A DNA stretch of 64,000 bases from GCA-016699445 sp964555055 (GTDB lineage: Bacteria > UBA10199 > JACPAL01 > GCA-016699445). The DNA lies in assembly GCA_964555055.1 (NCBI GenBank), contig CAZKQW010000002.1:1-64000 (forward strand). The letters run 5' to 3'. A program made the position numbers and the translations under genes. A model generated the notes under the pieces. It searched no databases. It had not been told where the DNA came from and worked only from the letters and a program-made list of their open reading frames with translations. Below are positions 54,460 to 63,595 of this stretch, one piece after another. Positions within the stretch are counted from its first letter, which is position 1. Every line of letters starts with the position of its first letter.

Positions 54460-56514
54460 ATGCCTGAACAAAATCCGGCGGTTTCGTCCTCCCTTTCCGA
54501 AGATACGAGTTCATCAGAAAAAGAAGCCTTTGCGATCGCTCGAGAGGAAGACACCCGTTGGCGTCAAGTGCACGCCGCTATCGTCGAGGAAATTCGAGTC
54601 ACCAAAGAGGATTTTGAAAAAGATCGGACTACCGCCCGAGACCTGACTTCGCAAATCGTGGCTTCGCGCCGTGACGAGGATAAGGCGGCGCTCGCCAGCG
54701 ACGAGGCTGTTGCTCATGGTCTCTCGCGGCTTAGGAAAGAAAAGGGCTCCGACCTGTCCGCCCTTCTCGAAGAGCCCTACTTCGCTCGTGTCGTCACCGA
54801 AGAAGAAAACCGCACCGTGGAATTCCGTCTCGGCACGGCAAGCTTCCCCGCCCAACGCATCATCGATTGGCGTAAGGCTCCGATCAGCAAGCTCTATTAT
54901 GATTACAAGGAAGGCGATGAATTCGGCGAAACGATCCAAGGCGTGGATCGGGAAGGCTTGATCAAGATACGCCGCGGTTTTTCCGGCGTCGAAAACGAAC
55001 TCCATCGCATTGAGACCAGTAAAGGAATTATTGTCAATACGCACCCTGGATGGAAATTTACGCCAAAGGAACAAGCCCTTTCCCGTACTGAAGAACACGA
55101 TGGACATCTCCCCTCGATCTTGTCGCTCATCACCGCGGAGCAATTTGCCCTTATCACGCGTGATATTCAAAAACCCATTGTTATCCAAGGCATCGCCGGA
55201 AGCGGTAAGACGACTGTTGGACTTCATCGCCTCGCTTGGCTGCTCCACGAGGATAATAGCGACGCCGTGGCCGAGAGATGCCTCGTCGTCATGCATAACC
55301 GATCCCTAAAAGCCTACGTCGAGAACACTCTTCCAGAGCTGAAGATCAAAAACGTCCCCATTCGCACTTATACGGAATGGGCTTCCAATCTTGCCGACGA
55401 ACTGATCGGCCCTAGGCCCAGAGCCCTCGTCAATCGATCCCGAGAAATAGAGCTTTTTAAGAGCTCTTCTTTTATTTTGGGAAAACTCCATGAATTCGTT
55501 TCGAAAACTCCCCATTCCCCCGAAGTATCCTTCGTCGAGGATCTTTTCGCTTTTTATCGGAGCCTACTGACTCAAGATCTACTTTGGAGAGGTTGGGATA
55601 AAGTGAAGACGGAGCTAAAGCTCCAGTTGGAGAGAAAGCAGACGGATCTTCAGGACGACTCCCTGCTACTCCATCTCGTCTATGCGGAACATGGCTATTA
55701 CCCTTGTCGTAACGGAGGCGGCGTAGGTAGAAAGTCTGCTATCGATGGGAATCGTCCCGCCTCAGGCGGATTAGGCCAGTGCGACCACATTATGATCGAT
55801 GAGGCTCAGGATTTCGGGTTAATCGAGATCCGGGCCCTCTTAAACGCCTTAAATGAAAAAGGCACCGTCTCCATCGTGGGAGATACGGCTCAAAAAATCG
55901 TCTCCGGACGTGATTTTGGAACTTGGGAAGAGCTTTTGAAAGATGCGGGTTTCGCGGACACGACACCCATCCAACTCAGCGTCTCTTACCGGTCGACACA
56001 AGAAATCATGTCTCTTGCCGCTAAAGTCCGTGGATCGGCGCTTACTAAGACGGAGCTCTTTAGTTCGGGTCGGCATGGTCCAGCCCCGACCTGGACACGT
56101 GTTGAAACTCCCGAGGTCCTCCCCCATCGCGTCGGGCAATGGATCGCGGCACGCTTAAAAGACAGCGGCAAATCCCTATCGGCCATTCTTTGTCGTTATC
56201 CGAAACAAGCGCAGGAGTTAGTCGATCAATTAAGAAAACTGGGATATCCGTCGGTCCGTTTAGGGCATCGCGATCAATTCGATTTTTCGCCTGGAATCGT
56301 CGTCACGAACGTCCATCAAGTCAAAGGCCTAGAGTTCAGGAACGTCTTGATCATCGAACCCAGTGAACATCACTACCCCCCCCCTTCCCCCGACGACCCC
56401 AGCACTCAAGAAGGACAAAACCTGCTTTATGTCGCCATTACACGAGCGGAAGTCAGGCTTGACTTCATGGGCTCGGAAAAAACGACACCCCTTTTGCCTA
56501 AATTAAGCGGTTAA
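54460..56514 (+). CDS. HelD-like superfamily 1 helicase/ATPase
   Basis: A 684-residue UvrD/Rep-type ATPase of the HelD (helicase IV-like, RNA-polymerase-associated) group. N-terminal coiled coil (about residues 30-100), PYFARVVTEE and the IIDWRKAPISKLYYDY stretch diagnostic of HelD, Walker A GIAGSGKTT, motif II IMIDEAQDF, motif III QLSVSYRS, motif V TNVHQVKGLEF and motif VI LLYVAITRAE. It may release stalled RNA polymerase or unwind DNA. It starts 13 bases after the lipoprotein gene and may be in the same transcript; no clear ribosome site precedes its ATG. Confidence 0.85.
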   Translation: MPEQNPAVSSSLSEDTSSSEKEAFAIAREEDTRWRQVHAAIVEEIRVTKEDFEKDRTTARDLTSQIVASRRDEDKAALASDEAVAHGLSRLRKEKGSDLSALLEEPYFARVVTEEENRTVEFRLGTASFPAQRIIDWRKAPISKLYYDYKEGDEFGETIQGVDREGLIKIRRGFSGVENELHRIETSKGIIVNTHPGWKFTPKEQALSRTEEHDGHLPSILSLITAEQFALITRDIQKPIVIQGIAGSGKTTVGLHRLAWLLHEDNSDAVAERCLVVMHNRSLKAYVENTLPELKIKNVPIRTYTEWASNLADELIGPRPRALVNRSREIELFKSSSFILGKLHEFVSKTPHSPEVSFVEDLFAFYRSLLTQDLLWRGWDKVKTELKLQLERKQTDLQDDSLLLHLVYAEHGYYPCRNGGGVGRKSAIDGNRPASGGLGQCDHIMIDEAQDFGLIEIRALLNALNEKGTVSIVGDTAQKIVSGRDFGTWEELLKDAGFADTTPIQLSVSYRSTQEIMSLAAKVRGSALTKTELFSSGRHGPAPTWTRVETPEVLPHRVGQWIAARLKDSGKSLSAILCRYPKQAQELVDQLRKLGYPSVRLGHRDQFDFSPGIVVTNVHQVKGLEFRNVLIIEPSEHHYPPPSPDDPSTQEGQNLLYVAITRAEVRLDFMGSEKTTPLLPKLSG

Positions 56515-56582
56515 TACCGCTGGACCTTAAAATTCTCCTGTAAAATTTAGGGAGTGAGGGCTGCGATTTTGACCAATCTTGG

Positions 56583-57053
56583 TTATCTGAAAATCTTCGT
56601 AGGACCGTAGTTTCGGCGGAAAATTCCGCTCATCGCATGCTGACTTTGCTTGGTTTGGCGGTATTGGTCCAAGATGCTATGGTCGTCCGCGCATTTCACG
56701 CAAAGCCAGTAATATTGAAAGCTCTTATTGGGGTGTTCGTAATATTCCACATCAGGAGATGATTTTTTGCAAGATTCGCAATCCGTGCGAAGATGATGCA
56801 AATGTTTATGCTCCAGAAAGCCTGGTCCTTTCTTTTCCGGAAATGGCCGCGAAAAAGAGGGCTTCGGTCGGGGTTTCAATTCAGGCTTCGCTCCCGCTGC
56901 CATGGGCTTAGCCGCTGGCCGCGGCGTTGCGACTGGAATAGGCGGTTTCGCGTGGGCCCGTTGAGCGGCTTTTTTATCTTGCTCCGCCCTTTTCAACTTC
57001 TCCGCCGTGACTAATCCTGCTTTGAGAAGGGCGTCCTGCAACGTCTGTGTCAT
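56583..57053 (-). CDS. DUF2058-like N-terminus plus zinc-ribbon-like domain, unknown
   Basis: A 156-residue protein. The first 30 residues (TLQDALLKAGLVTAEKLKRA) resemble the start of DUF2058/YaiL-type nucleoprotein families. A Pro/Ala/Lys-rich linker (about 35-75) and a C-terminal domain with CESC and CVKC pairs (likely zinc-binding) and several His follow. No signal peptide. Probably a nucleic-acid or ribosome-associated protein, but this is inference. Confidence 0.6.
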   Translation of the reverse strand: MTQTLQDALLKAGLVTAEKLKRAEQDKKAAQRAHAKPPIPVATPRPAAKPMAAGAKPELKPRPKPSFSRPFPEKKGPGFLEHKHLHHLRTDCESCKKSSPDVEYYEHPNKSFQYYWLCVKCADDHSILDQYRQTKQSQHAMSGIFRRNYGPTKIFR

Positions 57054-57150
57054 AGGTCGCGCGCTATGACAAAATCGTCATTCCTAATCAACTGTAAAAC
57101 CGAGCTTTTTATATTGCCAATCACATCCCTCCTTTGAAAAGCCGCTTTCT

Positions 57151-58260
57151 ATGAATGGACCATTTTCTGGCTTCTGGGGACGCTTAAAACACCCGATCAT
57201 TGGCATGGCGCCGATGGATGGCGTCACGGACTTCGCTTGCCGAGCGATCACGGCGAAATACGGACGTCCGAGCGTTGTGTTCACGGAATTCACCACCGCC
57301 ACTGGATTGTTCTACGCACCTGAAAAGATCCTAAGAGATTTCGAATATTCCGAAATCGAGCGTCCCGTCGTCGCTCAGATTTATGGAAACATTCCGGAGG
57401 ATTTTTACCGAGCTACCCACGTCATCTGCGAACTTGGCTTCGACGGCGTCGATATCAACATGGGCTGCCCTTCCAAAGCGGTTACACAAAAGCTCTGCGG
57501 AGGTCGTCTCATCACAGCCCCTGATTTGGCCCTTGAAATCATCCGGGCAACCCGCCAAGGCATCCTGGATTGGTGCTCAGGACAAACTCTTTCCGACATC
57601 AAAATCCCTTCTAAACTCATCCGCATCGTCGATCGCATGAACGAACAGCGCACTCTTTCCGGCACGGGGTCAACCCTAACTCCGAGGCGACGAATTCCCT
57701 ACTCCGTTAAAACGAGAATCGGATATGAAGACGTGGTGATCGAAAAATGGGTCGAGACTTTACTGACCGAAAAACCGGCCGTCATTACCGTCCATGGGCG
57801 CACGTTAAAGCAAATGTACCGCGGCCTTGCTTCTTGGGAAGCGATTGCAGCCGCCGCACGAGTCGCTCAAGGAAGCGGGACTCTCATCTTAGGGAACGGG
57901 GACATTCGATCCTTAGAAGAAGCTAAACAAAAAATTACCTTAAGTAGGGTTGATGGCGTTTTAATCGGTCGTGGAAGCATAGGAAATCCTTGGATCTTTA
58001 CCAGTCATTCCCCCACACCTTATGAACGCTTTCAAATCGCCCTGGAACATGCGTCGCATTACAACCATGGAAAAAGGGATTTCAAAAGCATTCGCAAGCA
58101 TCTCATTGGTTATCTCAGCCATTTTCCTGAAGCCGCTTCGCTGAGACATCTTTCCCTTCAAACCTTGAGCTTTGATGAGTTAAAAAAAGTGTTGGATATG
58201 GCTCAGAAAACTGTCGGCTCTGAGGAATATGCCGCAGAACGCGACACAGCATCCCAATGA
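57151..58260 (+). CDS. tRNA-dihydrouridine synthase
   Basis: Reduces uridine to dihydrouridine in tRNA D loops using FMN. The 369-residue product has MAPMDGVTDFACR, the catalytic Cys in NMGCPSKAV, VKTRIGYED, VHGRT and the FMN-binding GNGDIRS and IGRGSIGNPW. An insertion of about 40 residues lies between GGRLI and the VKTR strand. No Shine-Dalgarno sequence precedes the ATG. The stop codon is 27 bases before a sigma-54 promoter. Confidence 0.9.
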   Translation: MNGPFSGFWGRLKHPIIGMAPMDGVTDFACRAITAKYGRPSVVFTEFTTATGLFYAPEKILRDFEYSEIERPVVAQIYGNIPEDFYRATHVICELGFDGVDINMGCPSKAVTQKLCGGRLITAPDLALEIIRATRQGILDWCSGQTLSDIKIPSKLIRIVDRMNEQRTLSGTGSTLTPRRRIPYSVKTRIGYEDVVIEKWVETLLTEKPAVITVHGRTLKQMYRGLASWEAIAAAARVAQGSGTLILGNGDIRSLEEAKQKITLSRVDGVLIGRGSIGNPWIFTSHSPTPYERFQIALEHASHYNHGKRDFKSIRKHLIGYLSHFPEAASLRHLSLQTLSFDELKKVLDMAQKTVGSEEYAAERDTASQ

Positions 58261-58273
58261 AATCAGCGATTTG
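58261..58273. promoter_or_regulatory. IHF-binding consensus upstream of the pilin promoter
   Basis: AATCAGCGATTTG fits WATCARNNNNTTR at every position, immediately after the dus stop and about 41-53 bases before the predicted transcript start. A chance match is possible because the consensus is loose. Confidence 0.4.
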
Positions 58274-58286
58274 AAAAATCCGCTTC

Positions 58287-58303
58287 TTGGCACGTTCGTT
58301 GCC
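58287..58303 (+). promoter_or_regulatory. sigma-54 (-24/-12) promoter of the pilin-like gene
   Basis: TTGGCACG-TTCG-TTGC: GG at 58289-58290 and GC at 58301-58302 with 10 bases between, a consensus match. Predicted transcript start near 58314, 14 bases before ATG 58328, leaving room for the GGGGGTG ribosome site. Confidence 0.9.
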
Positions 58304-58327
58304 ATAAAATGCTGGGGGTGTGACGGT

Positions 58328-58771
58328 ATGAAAACACGACCGATTTTATTCACTCAAGAACGAGCTCAAAAGGGCTTTACCTTGATCGAACTCGTCCTTG
58401 TCATCACCATCTTGGGGATCTTAGCCGTGGCGGCTCTACCCAACTTTATCGACATCAGCCAGAACGCCCAAGACAGTGCGCGCTTTGGGGTTGTCGGTTC
58501 CGTCAGAGAAGGCATCAGTCTTCAGCGAGCTCAAGATCTCGTGCAAAACGGACCTCCCGGCATCTATCCCTCCACTTTGGATGCTGTAGCCGATGGAACT
58601 CCAGCTAGCGTTTCGACCCCGATTTTCGGCAATGTTCTGCACCATGCCGTGACAGCTTCGGCATGGACCAAAGTCAATGCGACGACTTATACATTTAACG
58701 ACGGCACGTCGACGTACACGTATACTTATAATCCAGCCACTGGGGTTTTCTCGGCACCGGGAGCGCCTTAA
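58328..58771 (+). CDS. type IV pilin-like prepilin
   Basis: A 147-residue prepilin: 16-residue basic leader ending KG, then FTLIELVLVITILGILA with the conserved Glu at mature position 5 and the N-terminal membrane helix. The C-terminal domain is short and Thr/Tyr-rich (AWTKVNATTYTFNDGTSTY). It could be a major pilin or a minor or type II secretion pseudopilin. The consensus sigma-54 promoter just upstream is the usual arrangement for pilA genes controlled by a PilR-type activator. No other pilus gene is in the window. Confidence 0.88.
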   Translation: MKTRPILFTQERAQKGFTLIELVLVITILGILAVAALPNFIDISQNAQDSARFGVVGSVREGISLQRAQDLVQNGPPGIYPSTLDAVADGTPASVSTPIFGNVLHHAVTASAWTKVNATTYTFNDGTSTYTYTYNPATGVFSAPGAP

Positions 58772-58803
58772 GAATTAAAAAATATTTTTCCGAGGCTTGC
58801 CTA

Positions 58804-60609
58804 CTATTTTCTCATATTGGCTTGAAGAGTGTTTTTGCGGATGCGGATACTCTTTGGCGTCACTTCGACTTGTTCGTCGTCTCGGATGAACTCGATGGCG
58901 CGTTCCAGAGTCATGGGTAAGACGGGAGTCAGCGTCAAAGCTTCGTCTTTACTGGTCGTCCGCATATTGGAAAGTTTCTTTTCCTTACACGGGTTCACGT
59001 CCAAGTCCTGCTCACGGCTATTTTCTCCGACAATCATACCCTCGTAAACAGGCACTCCAGGCTCAATAAAAAGGACTCCTCGCGGCTCTAAATGGAATAA
59101 GGCATAGGTGACACTTTCCCCGGCTCGATCACTCACCAAAGCTCCGTTGATGCGGCCCTTGATCTCACCGCGCATGGGCTCATAACCCGTGACATAGGAG
59201 TTCATAAGGCCAGTCCCCTTTGTATCCGTCAAGAACTCGCTCCGGTAGCCGATCAAACCCCGTGAGGGAATGGAAAACTCGAGGCGGACGCGACCCGAAC
59301 CATGATTGACCATGTTAATCATCCGCCCTTGGCGCTGGGCAAGTTTCTGGGTCACGATTCCGGTAAAATCCTCACCGATGTCGACAAAGAGATGTTCGAT
59401 TGGTTCCGTCTTCACGCCATTCTCTTCCTTCGTAATGACTTGAGGGCGTCCTACGGCCACTTCGAAGCCCTCGCGACGCATCGTCTCGATGAGGATGGCC
59501 ATTTGGAACTCGCCACGTCCCTTCACGATGAAGTTATCGGCGGAATCGCCGGGCTCGACTCGCAACGCGACATTCAAAAGCGTTTCTTTCTGCAAGCGCT
59601 CCAGGATTTTACGCGACTGGACCAACGAGCCTTCGCGGCCGGAGAGCGGCGACGTGTTCACCATGAATTTCATCGATACGGTCGGCTCGTCCACGGTGAT
59701 GCGCTTCAAGGCTTTAGGGGCGTTTTGGGTGCAGATCGTATCGCCGATTTCCACATCCTCAAGGCCCGCCAGGATCACGATATCGCCCGGCTCGACCTGT
59801 TCAACGTCCTTGAACCGGATTCCTTCGTAAACCTGCAGGTTCGCGACCTTCAGGTTCACCGGCTTGCCGTCCTTGCCGATGCAGACCATCGAATCGTTCT
59901 TCTTGGCGGAACCGTTGAAAACGCGGCCGATGGCCAAGCGACCGAGATAATCGGAATAGCCTAAGTTCGTGACCAGCATCTGGAAGGGATTGGCGGGATC
60001 GAAGGACGGGGCCGGCACTTCCTCGACGATCTTGTCGAAGAGGGGCGCGAAACTCTCTCCCTTCTCCTCGAGCTTGTTTTGTGCGATGCCTTCGCGGCCG
60101 ATGGCGTATAAAATGGGGAATTCGATTTGGGAATCGTCGGCGTCCAAATCAATGAAAAGATTATAGACTTCATTCAAGACTTCCTGGGGACGCGCGTCTT
60201 TACGGTCGATTTTATTGATCAAAACGATGATCTTGAGGCGGGCTTCCAGGGCCTTCTTCAGGACGAAACGCGTTTGGGGCAAGGGACCTTCCGAAGCGTC
60301 GACGAGCAGGATCGCCCCATCGACCATCTTGAGGCCGCGCTCCACTTCGCCGCCGAAGTCCGCGTGGCCCGGCGTGTCGATGATGTTGATCTTGGTGCCC
60401 TTCCATTGGACCGAGCAATTCTTCGAAGCGATGGTGATCCCGCGCTCGCGCTCCAAATCCATGCTGTCCATGACGCGGTCGTCGACGGCTTGGTTGTCGC
60501 GGAACGTCCCGCTCTGCTTCAGCATGCCGTCGACCAGGGTCGTTTTCCCGTGGTCGACGTGGGCAATGATGGCGATGTTTCGGATCTTCTGATTGTGCTG
60601 TTTTTCCAT
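58804..60609 (-). CDS. typA: translational GTPase TypA/BipA
   Basis: A 601-residue translation-factor GTPase involved in ribosome assembly and stress adaptation. It has AHVDHGKTT, DTPGHADFGGEVER and NKIDR, the EF-G-like domains, and the BipA-specific C-terminus (SRGLIGYRSEFLTDTKGTG). The start at ATG 60609 has GGAAAGG upstream; an earlier in-frame codon is rejected. The gene lies 80 bases after purH on the same strand. Confidence 0.96.
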   Translation of the reverse strand: MEKQHNQKIRNIAIIAHVDHGKTTLVDGMLKQSGTFRDNQAVDDRVMDSMDLERERGITIASKNCSVQWKGTKINIIDTPGHADFGGEVERGLKMVDGAILLVDASEGPLPQTRFVLKKALEARLKIIVLINKIDRKDARPQEVLNEVYNLFIDLDADDSQIEFPILYAIGREGIAQNKLEEKGESFAPLFDKIVEEVPAPSFDPANPFQMLVTNLGYSDYLGRLAIGRVFNGSAKKNDSMVCIGKDGKPVNLKVANLQVYEGIRFKDVEQVEPGDIVILAGLEDVEIGDTICTQNAPKALKRITVDEPTVSMKFMVNTSPLSGREGSLVQSRKILERLQKETLLNVALRVEPGDSADNFIVKGRGEFQMAILIETMRREGFEVAVGRPQVITKEENGVKTEPIEHLFVDIGEDFTGIVTQKLAQRQGRMINMVNHGSGRVRLEFSIPSRGLIGYRSEFLTDTKGTGLMNSYVTGYEPMRGEIKGRINGALVSDRAGESVTYALFHLEPRGVLFIEPGVPVYEGMIVGENSREQDLDVNPCKEKKLSNMRTTSKDEALTLTPVLPMTLERAIEFIRDDEQVEVTPKSIRIRKNTLQANMRK

Positions 60610-60689
60610 AAAAGGCCTTTCCGCAAAGGGGCGGCTTATTGGGGATTCAAGCCAAGAATGCAATGGAAATTGTTGCTTCGACGAATGGC

Positions 60690-62222
60690 TTAATGGCGGA
60701 AATGGCGGGCTCCGGTGAAGAGCATGGCAATCTTGTGTTCGTTGACGGCTTGGATCGTCTCTTCGTCCCTCATGGAACCGCCCGGCTGAACCACGACGGC
60801 GATCCCCGCCTTCGCGGCCTCGTCGATGTTATCCCGGAACGGGAAGAAGGCGTCGGAGGCCATCACGGTCCCTTTTAGGGAAGTCCTCGCCTTGGAAATG
60901 CCGATCTTCGTCGCGTCGACGCGGCTCACCTGGCCACCGCCGATGCCGATGGTTTTCAGGATATTCCCTTCGGTCCCGGCGTAGACGATGGCGTTGGACT
61001 TCACGGCGCGACAGACTTTCCAGGCGAATTGGAGCACCTTCCATTCCGTGTCGGAAGGCTTACGCTCCGATACGACCTTCGCCTCGCGCACGTTCTCGAT
61101 TTGTTCGTCCTTGTCCTGGACCAAGAGGCCGCCGGAGACTTTCTTCAAGTCGATCTGCTTCCGAGAGATATCGGAGGGTAATTCCATGATGCGGATATTC
61201 TTCTTGCCGGCGATGATCTGGAAGGCTTCGGGCTGGAAGGACGGGGCGATCACGCATTCGTAAAAATCCTTCGAGATCTCCTGGGCCGTCGCCGGGTCGA
61301 CCGCACGGTTGAAGGCGATGATACCGCCGAAAGCCGATAAGGGATCGCACTCGCGCGCCGCGACGAAGATCTCCTTTAAATCCGAGGCGCCGATCGCCAC
61401 GCCGCAAGGCGTCGTGTGCTTCACGATGACGCAGGCAGGCTCCTCGAAATCCTTCACCAATCCGAAAGCCGCGTCGAGGTCGAGGATGTTGTTGAAGGAC
61501 AGTTCCTTTCCGTGGAGCTGCTTCGCCCGGGAAACGCCGCCGGTGCCGTCCTGGTAAAAAGCGGCCTTTTGGTGGGGGTTTTCGCCGTAACGCAGCTCTT
61601 GGACTTTTTGGAATTGGAAATTCAGCGTTTGCGGGAATTGCCCGTCCTTGCCGCCCGTCAAATAATTCGCGATGGCGCCTTCGTAGCGTGAGGTCAGGAT
61701 GAAAACCTTTTTGGCCAACTCGAACTTCGTCTCGTGGGAGACGCTTCCCGATTTGAGCTCGTTCAACACCTTTTCATAATCCTGCGGGTCCACAACGACG
61801 GCCACGTCCTGCCAATTCTTCGCGGCGGCGCGGATCATCGTGGGACCGCCGATGTCGATGTTCTCGATCGCGTGTTCCAGCGTCACCCCGGCTTGAGCGA
61901 CGGTCTGTTCGAAGGGATAGAGATTCACGATGATAAGATCGATGGGCTGGATCTCGGACTTCTTCATGTCGGCTACATGCTGGGGATTGGACCGCATCCC
62001 TAAAAGTCCACCGTGAATTTTGGGATGAAGTGTCTTTAAGCGCCCGTCGAGGATTTCGGGTTGCCCCGTATAATCCCCCACTTCCGTGACCTTCACGCCG
62101 TTGTCACGAAGCAGCTTCGCCGTCCCGCCGGTCGATAGGATTTCCCAACCTAATTCCTGCAATCCCTTCGCGAAGGGCAAAATTCCCGTTTTATCCGAAA
62201 GACTGATCAATGCGCGTTTCAT
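60690..62222 (-). CDS. purH: bifunctional AICAR formyltransferase/IMP cyclohydrolase
   Basis: Catalyses the last two steps to IMP. The 510-residue product has the N-terminal IMP cyclohydrolase domain (RALISLSDKTGI, LKTLHPKIHGGLLG) and the transformylase domain with VKHTTPCGVA (family pattern KHxxPCG). The start at ATG 62222 has AGGAG 8 bases upstream; a longer reading overlaps mlaD. It is far from the main pur operon and is placed after the Mla genes. Confidence 0.96.
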   Translation of the reverse strand: MKRALISLSDKTGILPFAKGLQELGWEILSTGGTAKLLRDNGVKVTEVGDYTGQPEILDGRLKTLHPKIHGGLLGMRSNPQHVADMKKSEIQPIDLIIVNLYPFEQTVAQAGVTLEHAIENIDIGGPTMIRAAAKNWQDVAVVVDPQDYEKVLNELKSGSVSHETKFELAKKVFILTSRYEGAIANYLTGGKDGQFPQTLNFQFQKVQELRYGENPHQKAAFYQDGTGGVSRAKQLHGKELSFNNILDLDAAFGLVKDFEEPACVIVKHTTPCGVAIGASDLKEIFVAARECDPLSAFGGIIAFNRAVDPATAQEISKDFYECVIAPSFQPEAFQIIAGKKNIRIMELPSDISRKQIDLKKVSGGLLVQDKDEQIENVREAKVVSERKPSDTEWKVLQFAWKVCRAVKSNAIVYAGTEGNILKTIGIGGGQVSRVDATKIGISKARTSLKGTVMASDAFFPFRDNIDEAAKAGIAVVVQPGGSMRDEETIQAVNEHKIAMLFTGARHFRH

Positions 62223-62251
62223 ATTTCTTCTCCTAAAACCCCTTAAGAGGA

Positions 62252-63589
62252 TCACCTGAAACTAGCGGCCCCCAATAAACTCTTAATGTCGTTATCCACA
62301 AATTGGAATCCCGCTCCCATGAACCAATTCTTCTGGCCGACGGCGTCGTTAATGAAATCGTCCATGCCGCCCACTAAAAAGACGTTTTGGGTCAAGTTCA
62401 GCTTACCCAATGCCTTCAAGTGAGGCCGACGACCTTCCTTGGTGGCGAAGTCAAAGGCGGAGAATTGCAATTGCGCGGGCCCCACGTCGTAATCGAAACC
62501 TAACCCGCCGCGCGACTCGATGAGGCCGCCGCGCAACGTCAGATCGTAGAATTTCTTGGCGAGTTGGATAGAAAACAAGAACGCGTTGCGCTCGACTTCG
62601 GATTGCTCGGTCTCCACCGTACTCGTCGCGCCCCCCGCGGTCACCGTGGTGGTCCGATGCGTCAGGATCGGCGAGGGATCGGGGTCCACGACGAATTCCG
62701 CCATGAAGTACTTGTCGGGACGCGGTTTCAGGATGATGCCGGCGTAATTCTTGTAATCCTTGGAATTCCCCAAATACTCCAGATGGTACGCCATCTCGAT
62801 CTGGTAGCGGTTGATGCCCCCGAGCGTGTCGTTCAGTCCGCGGGAGGTTTCCTTGAGGTTTTCCGCCAATTCGCCGTCGTTGATCAGCTGGCCGACCGTT
62901 CCCCGCCCCTCGTCCACCTTGCGCGACACGGAATTCAAGCGCTCCATCGTCTCGCTCAAGGTCTCGCGCCTTTCGGCCATGAGTCCGTTGAGGTTCCCGG
63001 AGAACTGCCGCAGGTTTTCGACGATCTCGTTGACGTTCTGCTGGTTCTGGACCGTCATTTCGGAGAGCCGTTGGGTGAAGGTCTCCATGTTCTTCAGGAT
63101 GCGGGTCACCGGGCCCTGCCCGTCATCCGCTATCATCTTCTTGATCGCCGACGTCACCTCGCGCACGTCGGAGGCGATTTGGCCTAAATCGACATACGGA
63201 TTCGTCGCCCGGATTTCACCGCCCGGACCGATCGTGCCCGCCGAAAAATCGCCGGGGATCAGGTCGACGTACGTCTCTCCCAGGAAGCCCTTCGTCCGAA
63301 TCTGCGCTTTCGCGTTATGACCTAATTTGACCTGGTTATTGACTCGCAGAATCGCCAAGGCGCGCGCGCCTTCGTGTAATTCGAGATCGTCGATGTAACC
63401 CACTTGGATACCGGCGATCTCCACGGGCGTTTTCTTCGTCAAGCCTTCGGCCGAATCGATCAACACCTTCACCTGGTAAGCTCCGCCTTTGAAGAGCCCT
63501 CCTTCGCTGACGCGGAAGCTCATATAGGCGATCAGAACAATGGCGATTAGGGCGAAGAGGCCGACTTGGAATTCGGAAATTTTCTTCAT
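62252..63589 (-). CDS. mlaD: MlaD-family (MCE domain) lipid-transport protein
   Basis: Substrate-binding component of a phospholipid ABC transporter. The 445-residue protein has a single N-terminal membrane segment (FALIAIVLIAYMSFRV), an MCE domain (about 35-120: DSAEGLTKKTPVEIAGIQVG, GFLGETYVDLIPG), a long helical region (about 165-255) and a C-terminal beta-rich part of about 190 residues resembling an outer-membrane-type extension. The last part makes it longer than E. coli MlaD (183 residues). The start is 6 bases after the ATPase gene. Confidence 0.88.
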   Translation of the reverse strand: MKKISEFQVGLFALIAIVLIAYMSFRVSEGGLFKGGAYQVKVLIDSAEGLTKKTPVEIAGIQVGYIDDLELHEGARALAILRVNNQVKLGHNAKAQIRTKGFLGETYVDLIPGDFSAGTIGPGGEIRATNPYVDLGQIASDVREVTSAIKKMIADDGQGPVTRILKNMETFTQRLSEMTVQNQQNVNEIVENLRQFSGNLNGLMAERRETLSETMERLNSVSRKVDEGRGTVGQLINDGELAENLKETSRGLNDTLGGINRYQIEMAYHLEYLGNSKDYKNYAGIILKPRPDKYFMAEFVVDPDPSPILTHRTTTVTAGGATSTVETEQSEVERNAFLFSIQLAKKFYDLTLRGGLIESRGGLGFDYDVGPAQLQFSAFDFATKEGRRPHLKALGKLNLTQNVFLVGGMDDFINDAVGQKNWFMGAGFQFVDNDIKSLLGAASFR

Positions 63590-63595
63590 GTTATC

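Noticed and set aside
54460..56514. HelD-like ATPase as a defence-system helicase
   Set aside because: The domain order fits ordinary HelD proteins, and no nuclease or other defence partner is adjacent.
56515..56582. Bidirectional terminator between convergent genes
   Set aside because: Only a weak CTCC/GGAG pairing with a 12-base loop; not convincing.
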